Source of the DNA: Clostridium_AM sp963780135
GTDB taxonomy: Bacteria > Bacillota > Clostridia > Clostridiales > Clostridiaceae
Assembly: GCA_963780135.1 (NCBI GenBank)
Contig: CAWAAR010000001.1
Coordinates: forward strand, 186,001-250,000
DNA length: 64,000 nt
Reading direction: 5' to 3'
The first letter of the stretch is position 1; each line of letters starts with the position of its first letter. The notes beneath the pieces are model-generated. The model saw nothing but the letters and a program-made list of their open reading frames with translations. It had not been told where the DNA came from and ran no database searches. Position numbers and translations under genes: made by a program. Of the stretch, positions 52,826 through 62,475 are shown piece after piece.

Positions 52826-54715
52826 TTATTTATCTCCTTTGAAGCCTTTAATTAAATTATGATTTAATATATCATCAGAATATTGAAGTTCCTTTAAATA
52901 TTGTTCCTTTTCAGCTTTCAAAGCTTCTGTTTCTTGTATTTGTGTACCTGTTTTTATATCATAATAGGTATTCGTCCATGATATATAAAATACTTTTCCA
53001 TCTGTAAAAGAACCATTTCTAAAAATAACTTTACCACTACTACTGTTCAAAATATCTTTTCCTAGCATATATTGTTTAGGCAAATTTAATATGTTTGCCA
53101 GAGTAGGGTATAAATCCATTTGCCCTGAATAAGTATGATTTGTACCTTTATTCTCATCTCCAGGGAAATGAATGAACATTGGCACTTTCTGATATTCAGC
53201 CCAATTTAAGTCATTAGCATTACTTACTTTTTCAAATTTGTAAAATTCATCTGCATTGTCCTTAGGAATTGCAAAATGATCTCCATATAAAACCACAATG
53301 GAATTATCGGTTATTTTTTCTTTTTCTAATTTATCTAAAAATACACCTAGTTGTTGATCTGTATAATGTATCCCCTTTAAATAATTACCTAAAAGAGTAT
53401 TCTCATATTCACCTACATTGAAGTCTCCATAACCTTTTGTATCATCATAAGGATAGTGGCTACTAAGAGTTATCAAAAATGAATAGTAGGGTTCTTTAAG
53501 AGTTTTTAATTTATCAAAGCTTTGGTTTAAAAAAGATTTATCACTTAAGCCTAAACCCACATTCTCATCTATATTAAAGCTGTGTTGTCCATAAAATTTA
53601 TCAAAGCCTTGTGCAGGATACATTACATTTCTATTCCAAAAGCCCTCATTATTTGCATGAAAAGCCGCTGTATAATATTGTTTATCTTTAAGTTCATTTG
53701 CTAAAGACTTGTATGCATTACCACTGTAGCTGTAATAGGCTGAACCTGATTCTGCAGGATATAACGAATTATTAGACATAAACTCTGCATCAGAAGTGTT
53801 TCCTCCAGCTACTTGATAAAAATAATTATCAAAATACATACTTTTATTTATCCATCGATTTAAATTTGGTGTTATCTCTTGTCCATTTATCTTTTTGTTT
53901 ATGACAAAGCTTTGCAGTGCTTCTACTTGTATCATTATAAGGTTTTTTCCTTCTCCTACCGCATTCAGATTAGTACCAGTACTTTTATTATTTTCTACTA
54001 AAAAATTCTTTATTTCATTTTGCCTTTCATTTGTAAGTTTAGTTGAATTTTTTATAGATGTACTTATAAAATTATATGCATCTACAGCATGAAAATTTAG
54101 ATTTCCTATCATCTTTGTCAAATATATTCTGTTACTCATGGAACTTAAAAGTGTGGGCTGCTCTTTAGATACTGCATATACAGATTTAGTATCCACAATA
54201 AGTCCTATAAATAAGATTGCAGTAAACACATAACATTTTTTTAAAAAAGTTTTTTTGTCATTATTTACAGTCTTGAATTTTTTTATAATAGGTATTAAAA
54301 ATATTATATCTATCAAATATAAAAAATCTTTAACATTTACTAATGTTTTTACGCTAGCAGATACTCCTGATAAAAGTTTTACATTTTTAAAAGCCGAAAC
54401 TGTTATGACATCTTTAAAATATCTATAATACATTAAATCTGATACCAACATTAAACTAATTAAAATATCTAATATAAATAAAAATTTTATTCTCCCTCTC
54501 TGTTTAAATAATACAGAAAAACTAACCAATATTAAAACAGAAGCCATAACTGGACGAGCTACTTTAATATAAAAATATTCCGGAGATATTTGTTTTCCAT
54601 ATATCATAACTTTTATAAATATTATAGCTAAAAACAAAATTAAATCTAAATTTCTTTTAATCACATTGAAAATTATATTGTTTTTGTTAAATTTCACACA
54701 AGTTATATATTTCAT
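52826..54715 (-). CDS. LTA-synthase-family sulfatase-fold membrane enzyme
   Basis: A 629-residue protein: about five N-terminal membrane helices (to residue about 185), then an extracellular alkaline-phosphatase/sulfatase domain. Metal and catalytic residues are seen in LIMIQVEALQSFVI (E), GGNTSDAEFMSNNSLYPA (catalytic T), HANNEGFWNRN and VVLYGDHFAIPKDN (D-H). This is the LtaS/YfnI fold, which polymerises glycerol-phosphate from phosphatidylglycerol or transfers such groups. It follows a two-component operon by 141 bases and shares TAACATAA motifs with it. Start ATG at 54715 behind GGGAGGG. Confidence 0.88.
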   Translation of the reverse strand: MKYITCVKFNKNNIIFNVIKRNLDLILFLAIIFIKVMIYGKQISPEYFYIKVARPVMASVLILVSFSVLFKQRGRIKFLFILDILISLMLVSDLMYYRYFKDVITVSAFKNVKLLSGVSASVKTLVNVKDFLYLIDIIFLIPIIKKFKTVNNDKKTFLKKCYVFTAILFIGLIVDTKSVYAVSKEQPTLLSSMSNRIYLTKMIGNLNFHAVDAYNFISTSIKNSTKLTNERQNEIKNFLVENNKSTGTNLNAVGEGKNLIMIQVEALQSFVINKKINGQEITPNLNRWINKSMYFDNYFYQVAGGNTSDAEFMSNNSLYPAESGSAYYSYSGNAYKSLANELKDKQYYTAAFHANNEGFWNRNVMYPAQGFDKFYGQHSFNIDENVGLGLSDKSFLNQSFDKLKTLKEPYYSFLITLSSHYPYDDTKGYGDFNVGEYENTLLGNYLKGIHYTDQQLGVFLDKLEKEKITDNSIVVLYGDHFAIPKDNADEFYKFEKVSNANDLNWAEYQKVPMFIHFPGDENKGTNHTYSGQMDLYPTLANILNLPKQYMLGKDILNSSSGKVIFRNGSFTDGKVFYISWTNTYYDIKTGTQIQETEALKAEKEQYLKELQYSDDILNHNLIKGFKGDK

Positions 54716-54735
54716 GTACAGCCCTCCCGTTAACC

Positions 54736-54763
54736 TTATGTTATATTTTATACTTTTATGTTA
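54736..54763. promoter_or_regulatory. Tandem TAACATAA boxes upstream of the LTA-synthase-like gene
   Basis: TAACATAA occurs twice on the minus strand (54763-54756 and 54743-54736; 20-base period), with TATAAAAT between. The same octamer forms a 22-base tandem repeat before the response regulator (57115-57157), though in the opposite orientation to the gene. Confidence 0.35.
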
Positions 54764-54856
54764 CACTTTTTAAATGACATATTGATGACAAGTTCATGAA
54801 TAAATTGTTAATATGACCTATTGTAAAAGCTTACAGGATGACTATTTCGAGAACTA

Positions 54857-56386
54857 TTAACACAAATTCAATATAAAGTAAAATCTAACACCTTCACTTA
54901 CATTTTCTACACCACATTCATAGCCATGAAGCATAAGTATATTTTTCACTATAGCAAGCCCTACTCCTGTTCCCCCTAATTTTCTATTTCCTGATTTGTC
55001 TATCTTATAGAATTTATCCCATATTTTATTCATTTCTTCTTCTGCTATTTGTTTACCGCTATTTTCTACATAAATTAAAGCTTTATTATCCTCTAACTTT
55101 TCCATAGCTATTTTAATATGTCCCTGTTTTCCAGTATGCCTTATGGCATTAGTAATAAAATTAGTTAAAACTTGCTCCATTCTTCTCCAGTCTGCATATA
55201 TTTTAATATCTTCTAGCAAGCTCATTTTAAAATCTATATTTTTTTCTTCTATTAATGTGAAAAATCTTTTAACAGTACATTCTATAAGTTTATCTACACA
55301 AAATTCTTCTTTAACCAATTTAAAGTTTCCAGATTCTAATTGAGACAAATCCAACATATCATAAACTAAATTTCCCATTCTTTTAGATTCATCTATTATT
55401 ACGTCTACATAATAGTCCATATCATCGCCTTCAAATATACCATCTTTAATTCCTTCTGCATAGCCTTCTATTAAACTTATAGGAGTTTTCAATTCATGAG
55501 AAACTGCAGCTACAAATTCTTTTCTCATCTTTTCTAACGCTCTTTCTTTCTCTATATCCTTCTCCAGTTTAATGTTAGCTCCTTTTAATGAGGTTAATGC
55601 TTCATCTAAGTTTTCTGACAAAAAATTTAAAGTGTTAGATAAATTTCCTATTTCATCTTCTCTTTTCTCATGACATTTTTGCGAAAAATCCAGTGCTGCC
55701 ATTTTTGATGCTGTTTCGTTGAGTTTTAGAAGAGGCTTAGATATCATATTAGAATATATAAATGATAATATGAAAATTAATATTACCGCTACTATATAAA
55801 AATAAAAATAGAATTCTTTTATCACTAAAGATGCCTCATTTACAGGCTGCAGGGAAGATATTGCAAATATTATGTCCCCTTTTCTATTATCAGAAGTAGC
55901 AGTTACTATGGTTCTTACTTCATTGCTTTTTTTAGAAGTTATCCTAGTTATTGTTTTGTCTTGCTTTTTCATACTTTCCATAATATCCGAACTCATTGTC
56001 CAAGACCTTATAACCTCATTAATAATTCTAATTCTTGCATTATCTGCCTTTTCATTACTGGACTTAACTATGAATTTCAAATTCCCATAGTTATCCAGTA
56101 TAGCTATCTTCGCATTATTACTTTCTTCAAAATCTTTTATAAGTTCCATTACTTTTTCATTATCTTTAGTTTTGTCATAGCTTAATTTAAATCTTTCTAT
56201 GCCACTTTTCAGACCTGTTTCTTTCTTACTTACATAAAATTTTTCAAAAAACAAGGATTGAACTAAAAGTGTAGTACTTATAAAAATTATAAAAACCACA
56301 GCAGTTACAATAAACAATTTCCAAGTTATACTTTTATTTATCTTATTTCTTATATTATTTTTCAAAAATTTTATGTTTAATTTCAT
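54857..56386 (-). CDS. Membrane sensor histidine kinase (HAMP-HisKA-HATPase)
   Basis: A 509-residue kinase. Helices at about residues 21-45 and 190-212 enclose an extracellular sensor region; then HAMP (SKPLLKLNETASKMAALDFS), HisKA with AAVSHELKTPISLIEGYAEG (phosphorylated His), N box NFITNAIRHTGKQG and G2 GGTGVGLAIVKN. It would phosphorylate the response regulator encoded 12 bases upstream. The stimulus is unknown; the neighbouring LTA-synthase-like gene suggests envelope stress. Start ATG at 56386. Confidence 0.92.
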   Translation of the reverse strand: MKLNIKFLKNNIRNKINKSITWKLFIVTAVVFIIFISTTLLVQSLFFEKFYVSKKETGLKSGIERFKLSYDKTKDNEKVMELIKDFEESNNAKIAILDNYGNLKFIVKSSNEKADNARIRIINEVIRSWTMSSDIMESMKKQDKTITRITSKKSNEVRTIVTATSDNRKGDIIFAISSLQPVNEASLVIKEFYFYFYIVAVILIFILSFIYSNMISKPLLKLNETASKMAALDFSQKCHEKREDEIGNLSNTLNFLSENLDEALTSLKGANIKLEKDIEKERALEKMRKEFVAAVSHELKTPISLIEGYAEGIKDGIFEGDDMDYYVDVIIDESKRMGNLVYDMLDLSQLESGNFKLVKEEFCVDKLIECTVKRFFTLIEEKNIDFKMSLLEDIKIYADWRRMEQVLTNFITNAIRHTGKQGHIKIAMEKLEDNKALIYVENSGKQIAEEEMNKIWDKFYKIDKSGNRKLGGTGVGLAIVKNILMLHGYECGVENVSEGVRFYFILNLC

Positions 56387-56397
56387 ATCAAATACCC

Positions 56398-57084
56398 TTA
56401 AGTATGTCCTTTCACTTCAAATTTGTATCCTGTTCCTCTTATAGTAGATATTAAATATGACTTTTCTCCAAGTTTTTCCCTAAGTCTCTTTATATGAGTA
56501 TCTACAGTCCTTAAATCTCCATAATAATCTATACTCCATACGGAATCTAATATTTGTTCTCTACTAAGGACTATTCCCTTATTTTTAATAAAATAAATTA
56601 ATAGTTCAAACTCCTTTGGTGACAGATATATATCTTTATCATAAATTTTAGATTCATGAGATTTTTCATTTATATAAAGTCCATCAAAAATATTATCAGT
56701 ATTGTAAATTTCTTTATAAGTTCTTTTTAAAAGAGCTTTTATTTTAGCCACCAAAATTTTGGGACTAAAAGGCTTTGTAACATAGTTATCTATGCCTAAT
56801 TCAAAGGCTACTAATTGATCTTCATCTTCTCCCTTTGCAGTAAGCATAATAACTGGAACTGAAGATATTTTTCTGATTTCTTTACAAGTTGTCCAACCAT
56901 CCATAATAGGCATCATTATATCAAGTACCACTAATTCTATAGTGTTTTCTTTAAAAATTTTCAAAGCATCCTTTCCATTCTCTGCTTGAAATACATTAAA
57001 GCCTTCTTTTTTTAAATAAGCTTCTATCAAAAATCTCATTCTCTCTTCATCGTCTACAATTAATATAGTTTTACTCATATTCAA
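56398..57084 (-). CDS. OmpR/PhoB-family response regulator
   Basis: A 228-residue regulator with receiver domain (ILIVDDEERMRFLIEAYLKK, phosphoacceptor in ELVVLDIMMPIMDG, VMLTAKGEDED, NYVTKPFSPKIL) and winged-helix DNA-binding domain (LSPKEFELLIYFIKNKG, VDTHIKRLREKLG, IRGTGYKFEV). It is the first gene of the pair with the kinase. A 22-base direct repeat 32-73 bases upstream of its start fits autoregulation by head-to-tail dimers. Start ATG at 57084 behind AGGAGATTG. Confidence 0.93.
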   Translation of the reverse strand: MNMSKTILIVDDEERMRFLIEAYLKKEGFNVFQAENGKDALKIFKENTIELVVLDIMMPIMDGWTTCKEIRKISSVPVIMLTAKGEDEDQLVAFELGIDNYVTKPFSPKILVAKIKALLKRTYKEIYNTDNIFDGLYINEKSHESKIYDKDIYLSPKEFELLIYFIKNKGIVLSREQILDSVWSIDYYGDLRTVDTHIKRLREKLGEKSYLISTIRGTGYKFEVKGHT

Positions 57085-57114
57085 TCTCCTAATTAATATG
57101 TTATTTGAAGTTGC

Positions 57115-57157
57115 AAATTATAACATAAAACAAGTAAAATTATAACATAAAACAAAT
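57115..57157. promoter_or_regulatory. 22-base tandem repeat, candidate operator for the response regulator
   Basis: AAATTATAACATAAAACAAG/A occurs at 57115-57135 and 57137-57157, 20 of 21 bases identical. The 22-base spacing is two DNA turns, as used by OmpR/PhoB-type dimers. The rest of the 57085-57525 gap is AT-rich, with an imperfect palindrome near 57418-57443 and the promoter listed next. Confidence 0.5.
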
Positions 57158-57475
57158 AAAAAGTTTTACCTGTTATCTTTCCAAACTTTTATAATTAAAT
57201 TTTACCTATTCACTGTTACAATTTGTTGTCATATTTATTAACAAATTTTAAACATATGCTTTTCCCTTTTATAAAAATATATTATAAGTTTCAAAATCAT
57301 AATCACACATACCCAATTTAATCCAATAAACATTTACTATATCATAAAATAATTTTACATTTACTGAATGCATTTTTCAACGTTTGTATTTTAAATTAAA
57401 AATTGAATTTTCTTAAGGCATGTCCAACTACCAAATTGAACATGTCAGCTATGCTAGTACTACAAAGTACATATG

Positions 57476-57484
57476 TGCTATAAT
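57476..57484 (+). promoter_or_regulatory. Extended -10 promoter of the helicase gene
   Basis: TGCTATAAT (57476-57484) is a perfect extended -10; no clear -35. A GTAC-TACAAA-GTAC inverted repeat (57457-57470) lies just upstream and could be an operator. Confidence 0.5.
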
Positions 57485-57525
57485 GAAATGTATTATTTAC
57501 TACTGACTATAGGAGGTTTTTTATT

Positions 57526-60500
57526 GTGGACTCAAGAGAAAAAATACGAAATATATTTTTATATTTATTAAGTATAAAAAATATGGATAAAAAAATAATA
57601 AGAGATGTTACAAAATATATTAAAGTAATTTCTGAAGAGGATTTATATAATAAAAGAGGCTGTACAATTAACAAAAATGATGATGATAACTGGCTAAAAG
57701 TTGGAAAGGAATGTACAGATCTTTATAACTCCCTGTTTAAAATGTACTCTACTATAGAAAAAAATAGTGAAGATTTAGAAATCGTTTGGGGACATGGTCT
57801 TTTAAGCTTTGAGGTAAATGGCGAAAAAATAATGCATCCTATATTTAGCACTAAAATGGTGTTAAATTTTGATACTGAAAAAGCTATTTTTACTCTTGCT
57901 CCTTATAATAACATAACAAATTTTGAAACAGGTATATTAGAAGGTTTAGATTTACCTAATCTTGATAAAATATTAGATATAACTTTAGATGTAAAAAATC
58001 ATGGCATAGATGGGAGAAATCTATCCGATATAGAGCCCATTTTAATAAATATTTTAAATTGTTTAAATGCAGAATCAGAAGAAAACACATTGAATAGAGA
58101 TATTACTCCTTTGAGCTCCGTAAAAACTTTAACATATCCTGTTTTTTACAATGCTCCTTGCATTATTTTAAGAAATATAGATACAAGACTTTGGGATATA
58201 GAACTTAAGGATATCCTTACCTATATAGATGCTGGTAATCCTATTCCTAAAACTATAGAATCTTTGGTAAAAGAAACAAATTCTTTAAGTACTAATGACA
58301 TTTATAATGAATGGGAAAGTATAGGCAAGGATATATTGTTTCCTCTTCCAGCTAATGAACAGCAAAAAGAAATAACCAGAAGACTCTCAAATAATTTTGG
58401 TGTAGTAGTCCAAGGTCCTCCCGGAACTGGCAAAAGCCATACTATATGTAATCTAATCTGCCATCTTATGGCTCATGGTAAAAGAGTTCTTGTTACAAGT
58501 CAAACAGATAAAGCTTTAAAGGTATTGTCTGAGAAAATACCTGAAGAAATAAGAGCTTTGTGTATAAGCCTTTTAGGTAATGATGCAAAAGCTTTAAAAG
58601 ATTTAGATGAATCTGTAAGAAAAATTACTGAAAATCTATCTATTGATCCTAAAATTCTTTTAAAAGAGACTGAACCTTTAGAAAATCAGTTAAAAAAATG
58701 CAGAAAAAACATAGAAAATCTTATGGCTCAGTTGAAAGAAGCAGAATCCTTTGAAACTAAAACTATTACCTATAGAAATGAAACTTTTACACTTACATCG
58801 CTGTCAAAATGGATAAGAGTTAATAAAGATATTTATTCATGGATAGATGATAATATAGAAATTAAAACTAGATCTACTTTATCAGAGCAAGATTTCAATA
58901 AACTTATAAATCTTATGAAAGAAAATAAGAAAGATGATATAGATAAATTAAACAAAGTTAGAAATTTATTGTACAAGCTTCCTTCTTATGATGAAATAAT
59001 AGAACTTTTAGATAAAATAAAGTCTTTAGAAAAAAATATAGATACTTATAAAAAAAATATAGCACTCTGTCATCTAGAAAACGATAATGATGAATTAGAA
59101 GAATTTTTAAAATTTATTACATTAGCTAAAGGAAAAATTGAAGTAGTGGAAAACAGCTGGCTTAAACCTATATTAAAATCCTATTACAGTAATACTGCAT
59201 ATAAAGATTTTTGGAAAGACATTGTTTTAAATTTAAATAACTATGTAAATAAAATAAGTATTATAAAACAAATAGTAAACTCCCATAATATAAAGTTTCC
59301 AGCTGCTATAGATTTAAATAAGCTTCAAATTGATTTTGAAATAGTTCATAATCATATTGCTACAAAAGGAAAACTAAGTTCCATATTTAAATTATTTCAT
59401 AGCCAATGTAATTATATTTTGCAAGATTGCGAAGTAGATTACAGACCTTTAACTACTAAAGATCAATGTGATATATTCAGTAAAGCTATAGAAAAAGAAA
59501 TTTTAGAAAGAAATCTTAAAACATTATGGAATAATACAGTAAAAGAGTATGGTGGCAAAGTAATAACTAATTCAGACAACAACCTTTTAAGTACTATTTC
59601 AGAAAACATAATACAAATAGAAACTATAATTAATTGGGAAAGCTCCTATGCAAAAATTATAAAAAAATTCTTAGTTAATTCAAAATTTCCTATTGAATTA
59701 AACTTATATAAAAAAGAAGACTATGATTACCTATTAAAAATATTTCAATCTGTAAAATATATAAGAGAATATGAAGGTTTAAACAACTCTTTACAAAATA
59801 TTAGGAGACTATTTATAAAAAATGACTATTTAAGTGAAGCTGCAGAATGGCTATCAAATTATGATAAAGCTAAAATAAGAAGTTTATATGATGATTTATG
59901 GAAATTTAAAGAACTAAGAGATATAGCTGATGAACTAACTATGTATGTAAATAAATTAAATAGCACATGTCCTTTGTTTACTAAAAAACTTTTAAAAGAA
60001 TGGGAAACTAACTCCTTTAAAGACATTTATAAAAATTGGGATAATGCCTGGAAATGGAAAGCTGGCAGTTCTCTTTTAAATGAAATATATAAATTAAAAC
60101 CCGAACAACTAGAGCAGGACATAGAAACTGAAACTCTAAGAGAAACTATGCTAATAAAAGAAATCGTATCTAAAAAAACTTGGTATAGTCAAATTATGCG
60201 TACTACTGAATCTCAGAAAAGAAGCCTTTTCACTTGGATGGAGTCTATAAAAAGAATTGGAAAAGGCACAGGGAAACAAGCTGCAAAATATAGAAGGTTA
60301 GCACAAAAGGAAATGGAAAACTGTAAAGGTGTTATACCTGTTTGGATTATGCCCTTGAATAAAGTTATAGAAACTATAAAATTGCAGGATGATTTATTTG
60401 ATGTGGTAATTGTAGATGAAAGCAGTCAAAGTGACATTTCCGCAATAAATGTATTACTTAGAGCTAAGAGAGCTGTTATTGTAGGTGATGAATGTCAGAT

Positions 60501-61569
60501 AAGTCCTGAAGCTATAGGAAAAGATAATGAAATGGTAGAAAACTTAATTCATAGATATTTAAAAAATATACCACACAGTGAATGGTTTGACTTAAAAACC
60601 AGCCTTTATCACACGGCTTTAAGAGTATTTCCAAGCCGTTTAGTACTAAAAGAACATTTTAGATGTGCTCCAAATATTATAGGCTTTAGCAATGATTTGT
60701 GTTATTCTGGAGAAATTATACCTTTAAGATGCCCTGAAGCTTCTAATACATTTTCACCTACAGTCTCTGCCATTAAAGTGGAAAATGGATTTAAAGATTC
60801 TTCTAAAAATGTAAACGAAGAAGAAGCACTAGCTGCAGTAGATAAAATAGTTAAATGCTGTAATGATGAAAAATACAAAAATATGACTATGGGGGTTATA
60901 TCTCTTTTAGGTGAAGCCCAAAGTGAACTTATAGAAAACATACTTAAAGAAAAATTAGGCATTGAAGAAATGATAAACAGAAGATTAATATGTGGAGATG
61001 CATATTCTTTTCAAGGTGATGAAAGAGATATTATGTTTCTCACCCTGGTTATTGCTAAAAATGCAAAATTTACAGCTTTAACTAAAGAATCTGATGTAAG
61101 AAGATTTAATGTAGCTGCTAGCCGTGCTAGAAATCAAATGTTCTTATTTCATAGTGTAGACCTAGAAGATTTAAACTCAAAATGTGTAAGATCTCATCTT
61201 TTAAGTTATTGCTTAAATAGCGAAAATAAGTCTTTACAATATGGAAGTGGCACTGATTTATTAGTTTCTGGTTTTAAAAATGATGTGTTTTTAGCTATAG
61301 AAAAAAGAGGTTATAAAGTTAAATCTGACGTGAAAATAGGAAAATATAAAATAGATTTTGTAGTAGAAAGCGTTTCAAACAGAATAGCTGTAGATTGTTG
61401 TGGGGAAGATACTGCATTTTGTTCAGATTGGGAAGAAAATCATCATAGACGGATGACACTTCAAAGAGTTGGTTGGAAGTTCTTTATACTACGTGAAAGC
61501 GAATTTTACTATAATCCTGACAAAACTATAGATAAAATATTGCATCATTTAGAGTTAAATAAAATTTAA
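57526..61569 (+). CDS. Large SF1 (UPF1-like) helicase with C-terminal DUF559/PD-(D/E)XK-like domain
   Basis: A 1347-residue protein with GTG start set by AGGAGG. The N-terminal 270 residues are of unknown type. The helicase core begins with Walker A VVQGPPGTGKSHTICN (297-304), Walker B VVIVDESSQSD near 960, VIVGDECQISPEAIG, LKEHFRCAPNIIGFSNDL, and the C-terminal motifs AYSFQGDERDIMFLTL and RRFNVAASRARNQMFL, separated by a long helical insert (about 360-900). The last 100 residues (YKIDFVVES, IAVDCCGED, then MTLQRVGWKFFILRESE) resemble a DUF559/Vsr-type nuclease, with the usual E-C-D-G changed to D-C-C-G. Such helicase-nuclease proteins are often linked to phage defence; that role is inference. 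Confidence 0.85.
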   Translation: MDSREKIRNIFLYLLSIKNMDKKIIRDVTKYIKVISEEDLYNKRGCTINKNDDDNWLKVGKECTDLYNSLFKMYSTIEKNSEDLEIVWGHGLLSFEVNGEKIMHPIFSTKMVLNFDTEKAIFTLAPYNNITNFETGILEGLDLPNLDKILDITLDVKNHGIDGRNLSDIEPILINILNCLNAESEENTLNRDITPLSSVKTLTYPVFYNAPCIILRNIDTRLWDIELKDILTYIDAGNPIPKTIESLVKETNSLSTNDIYNEWESIGKDILFPLPANEQQKEITRRLSNNFGVVVQGPPGTGKSHTICNLICHLMAHGKRVLVTSQTDKALKVLSEKIPEEIRALCISLLGNDAKALKDLDESVRKITENLSIDPKILLKETEPLENQLKKCRKNIENLMAQLKEAESFETKTITYRNETFTLTSLSKWIRVNKDIYSWIDDNIEIKTRSTLSEQDFNKLINLMKENKKDDIDKLNKVRNLLYKLPSYDEIIELLDKIKSLEKNIDTYKKNIALCHLENDNDELEEFLKFITLAKGKIEVVENSWLKPILKSYYSNTAYKDFWKDIVLNLNNYVNKISIIKQIVNSHNIKFPAAIDLNKLQIDFEIVHNHIATKGKLSSIFKLFHSQCNYILQDCEVDYRPLTTKDQCDIFSKAIEKEILERNLKTLWNNTVKEYGGKVITNSDNNLLSTISENIIQIETIINWESSYAKIIKKFLVNSKFPIELNLYKKEDYDYLLKIFQSVKYIREYEGLNNSLQNIRRLFIKNDYLSEAAEWLSNYDKAKIRSLYDDLWKFKELRDIADELTMYVNKLNSTCPLFTKKLLKEWETNSFKDIYKNWDNAWKWKAGSSLLNEIYKLKPEQLEQDIETETLRETMLIKEIVSKKTWYSQIMRTTESQKRSLFTWMESIKRIGKGTGKQAAKYRRLAQKEMENCKGVIPVWIMPLNKVIETIKLQDDLFDVVIVDESSQSDISAINVLLRAKRAVIVGDECQISPEAIGKDNEMVENLIHRYLKNIPHSEWFDLKTSLYHTALRVFPSRLVLKEHFRCAPNIIGFSNDLCYSGEIIPLRCPEASNTFSPTVSAIKVENGFKDSSKNVNEEEALAAVDKIVKCCNDEKYKNMTMGVISLLGEAQSELIENILKEKLGIEEMINRRLICGDAYSFQGDERDIMFLTLVIAKNAKFTALTKESDVRRFNVAASRARNQMFLFHSVDLEDLNSKCVRSHLLSYCLNSENKSLQYGSGTDLLVSGFKNDVFLAIEKRGYKVKSDVKIGKYKIDFVVESVSNRIAVDCCGEDTAFCSDWEENHHRRMTLQRVGWKFFILRESEFYYNPDKTIDKILHHLELNKI

Positions 61570-61608
61570 ATTATCTTAAGAAGAATAACTACTTCTATAA
61601 ATCTGAAA

Positions 61609-61646
61609 GTGGCAGCTATGTGTAAAAGCTTACATATAGCTGCCAC
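61609..61646. terminator. Strong terminator after the helicase gene
   Basis: GTGGCAGCTATGTGTAA and its near-perfect complement (17 pairs with one G-U) around an AAGC loop, 40 bases after the helicase stop. It can also serve the convergent XRE gene. Confidence 0.85.
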
Positions 61647-61675
61647 CTTATGTTTTTATATTCATTTAATTTTTA

Positions 61676-61897
61676 TTAGGCACTTAATATTAATTCGTCT
61701 ACCTTGCATCTTAAAACCTTCGCAAGGACAACTACTTTTTTAAAACTTGGATTCATCTTATCGCCTCTTTCCAATTCTTCTAAATAAGATTTTGAAATTG
61801 AAGTCTCATATTTCGGATTTTTCGTAAGATTTTGAATATCCAACGTAGTGTATCCTAAATCCAATCTTATGTCACGAATTTTTTCACCATCTAGCAT
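61676..61897 (-). CDS. XRE-family (Cro/CI-type) transcriptional regulator
   Basis: A 73-residue single-domain helix-turn-helix protein: KIRDIRLDLGYTTLDIQNLT, then SISKSYLEELERGDKMNPSF and a VLAKVLRCKVDELIL tail, the standard HTH_3 layout. There is an insertion (NPKYET) between helices 2 and 3. It is convergent with the helicase-nuclease gene and could regulate it, which is inference from position. Start ATG at 61897 behind AGGGGG. Confidence 0.85.
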   Translation of the reverse strand: MLDGEKIRDIRLDLGYTTLDIQNLTKNPKYETSISKSYLEELERGDKMNPSFKKVVVLAKVLRCKVDELILSA

Positions 61898-62179
61898 AAA
61901 AAAACCCCCTATTTAATTATTAAGTTCCTAATCTAATTATAGCTTTTTTTTCATAAAAATTATAGTGCTTTTTTATTCATTTTTAACTATTTAATAACAA
62001 GTTAATATTAATTTAACACAATTTTAATGAATATTAGAAAAGTTCATTCTATTTTTGAATACATTTAAGCTATTAGGGAAAATTATATTTAAGTTTCAGC
62101 TGTTGATTATTTAAAATTGAATAAAGTAATTTAAATTATATTAATAATCAAATATAAAAAATAGAAAGGAAGATTATAT

Positions 62180-62350
62180 ATGGATAATAACAAAAATCAT
62201 ATAAAAACTGATGATAAGTCTAATGTTGAACTCAGAAGAATGTATCCTAAAGATGGTGCTAATATAGGCATAATTCATGGTGAAAAAATAGGTTCTCACT
62301 CTAATGGTAAAAAATTCACCAAGCGTTCTAAACTATCTCATAATATATAA
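62180..62350 (+). CDS. Small basic 56-residue protein
   Basis: ATG at 62180 behind AAAGGAAG. The product reads MDNNKNHIKTDDKSNVELRR and later RMYPKDGANIGIIHGEKIGS, ending in a lysine-rich tail (KKFTKRSKLSHNI). It is hydrophilic and basic. It has its own strong terminator and lies in the gap between the XRE gene and birA, so it is probably real. Not recognised; a small spore- or stress-associated protein would fit its composition. Confidence 0.55.
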   Translation: MDNNKNHIKTDDKSNVELRRMYPKDGANIGIIHGEKIGSHSNGKKFTKRSKLSHNI

Positions 62351-62369
62351 GTTCACAAAAATATTAGCT

Positions 62370-62433
62370 GCAAAGTCTTTCTTTAAGAAATGTTATTCTT
62401 TCCCATAGAAAGACCTTGTTGCTTTTTTATTTT
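62370..62433 (+). terminator. Terminator of the small basic protein gene
   Basis: GCAAAGTCTTTCT (62370-62382) pairs with AGAAAGACCTTGTTGC (62407-62422) with small bulges, followed by TTTTTTATTTTTT. Confidence 0.8.
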
Positions 62434-62475
62434 TTGTAGTATAATGTATACGACGATATAGGTGAGGTGAATTTA

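Noticed and set aside
57195..57250. TTGTT...AACAA inverted repeat as Rex site
   Set aside because: The arms are separated by a wrong distance and the TTAA core of the first half is absent.
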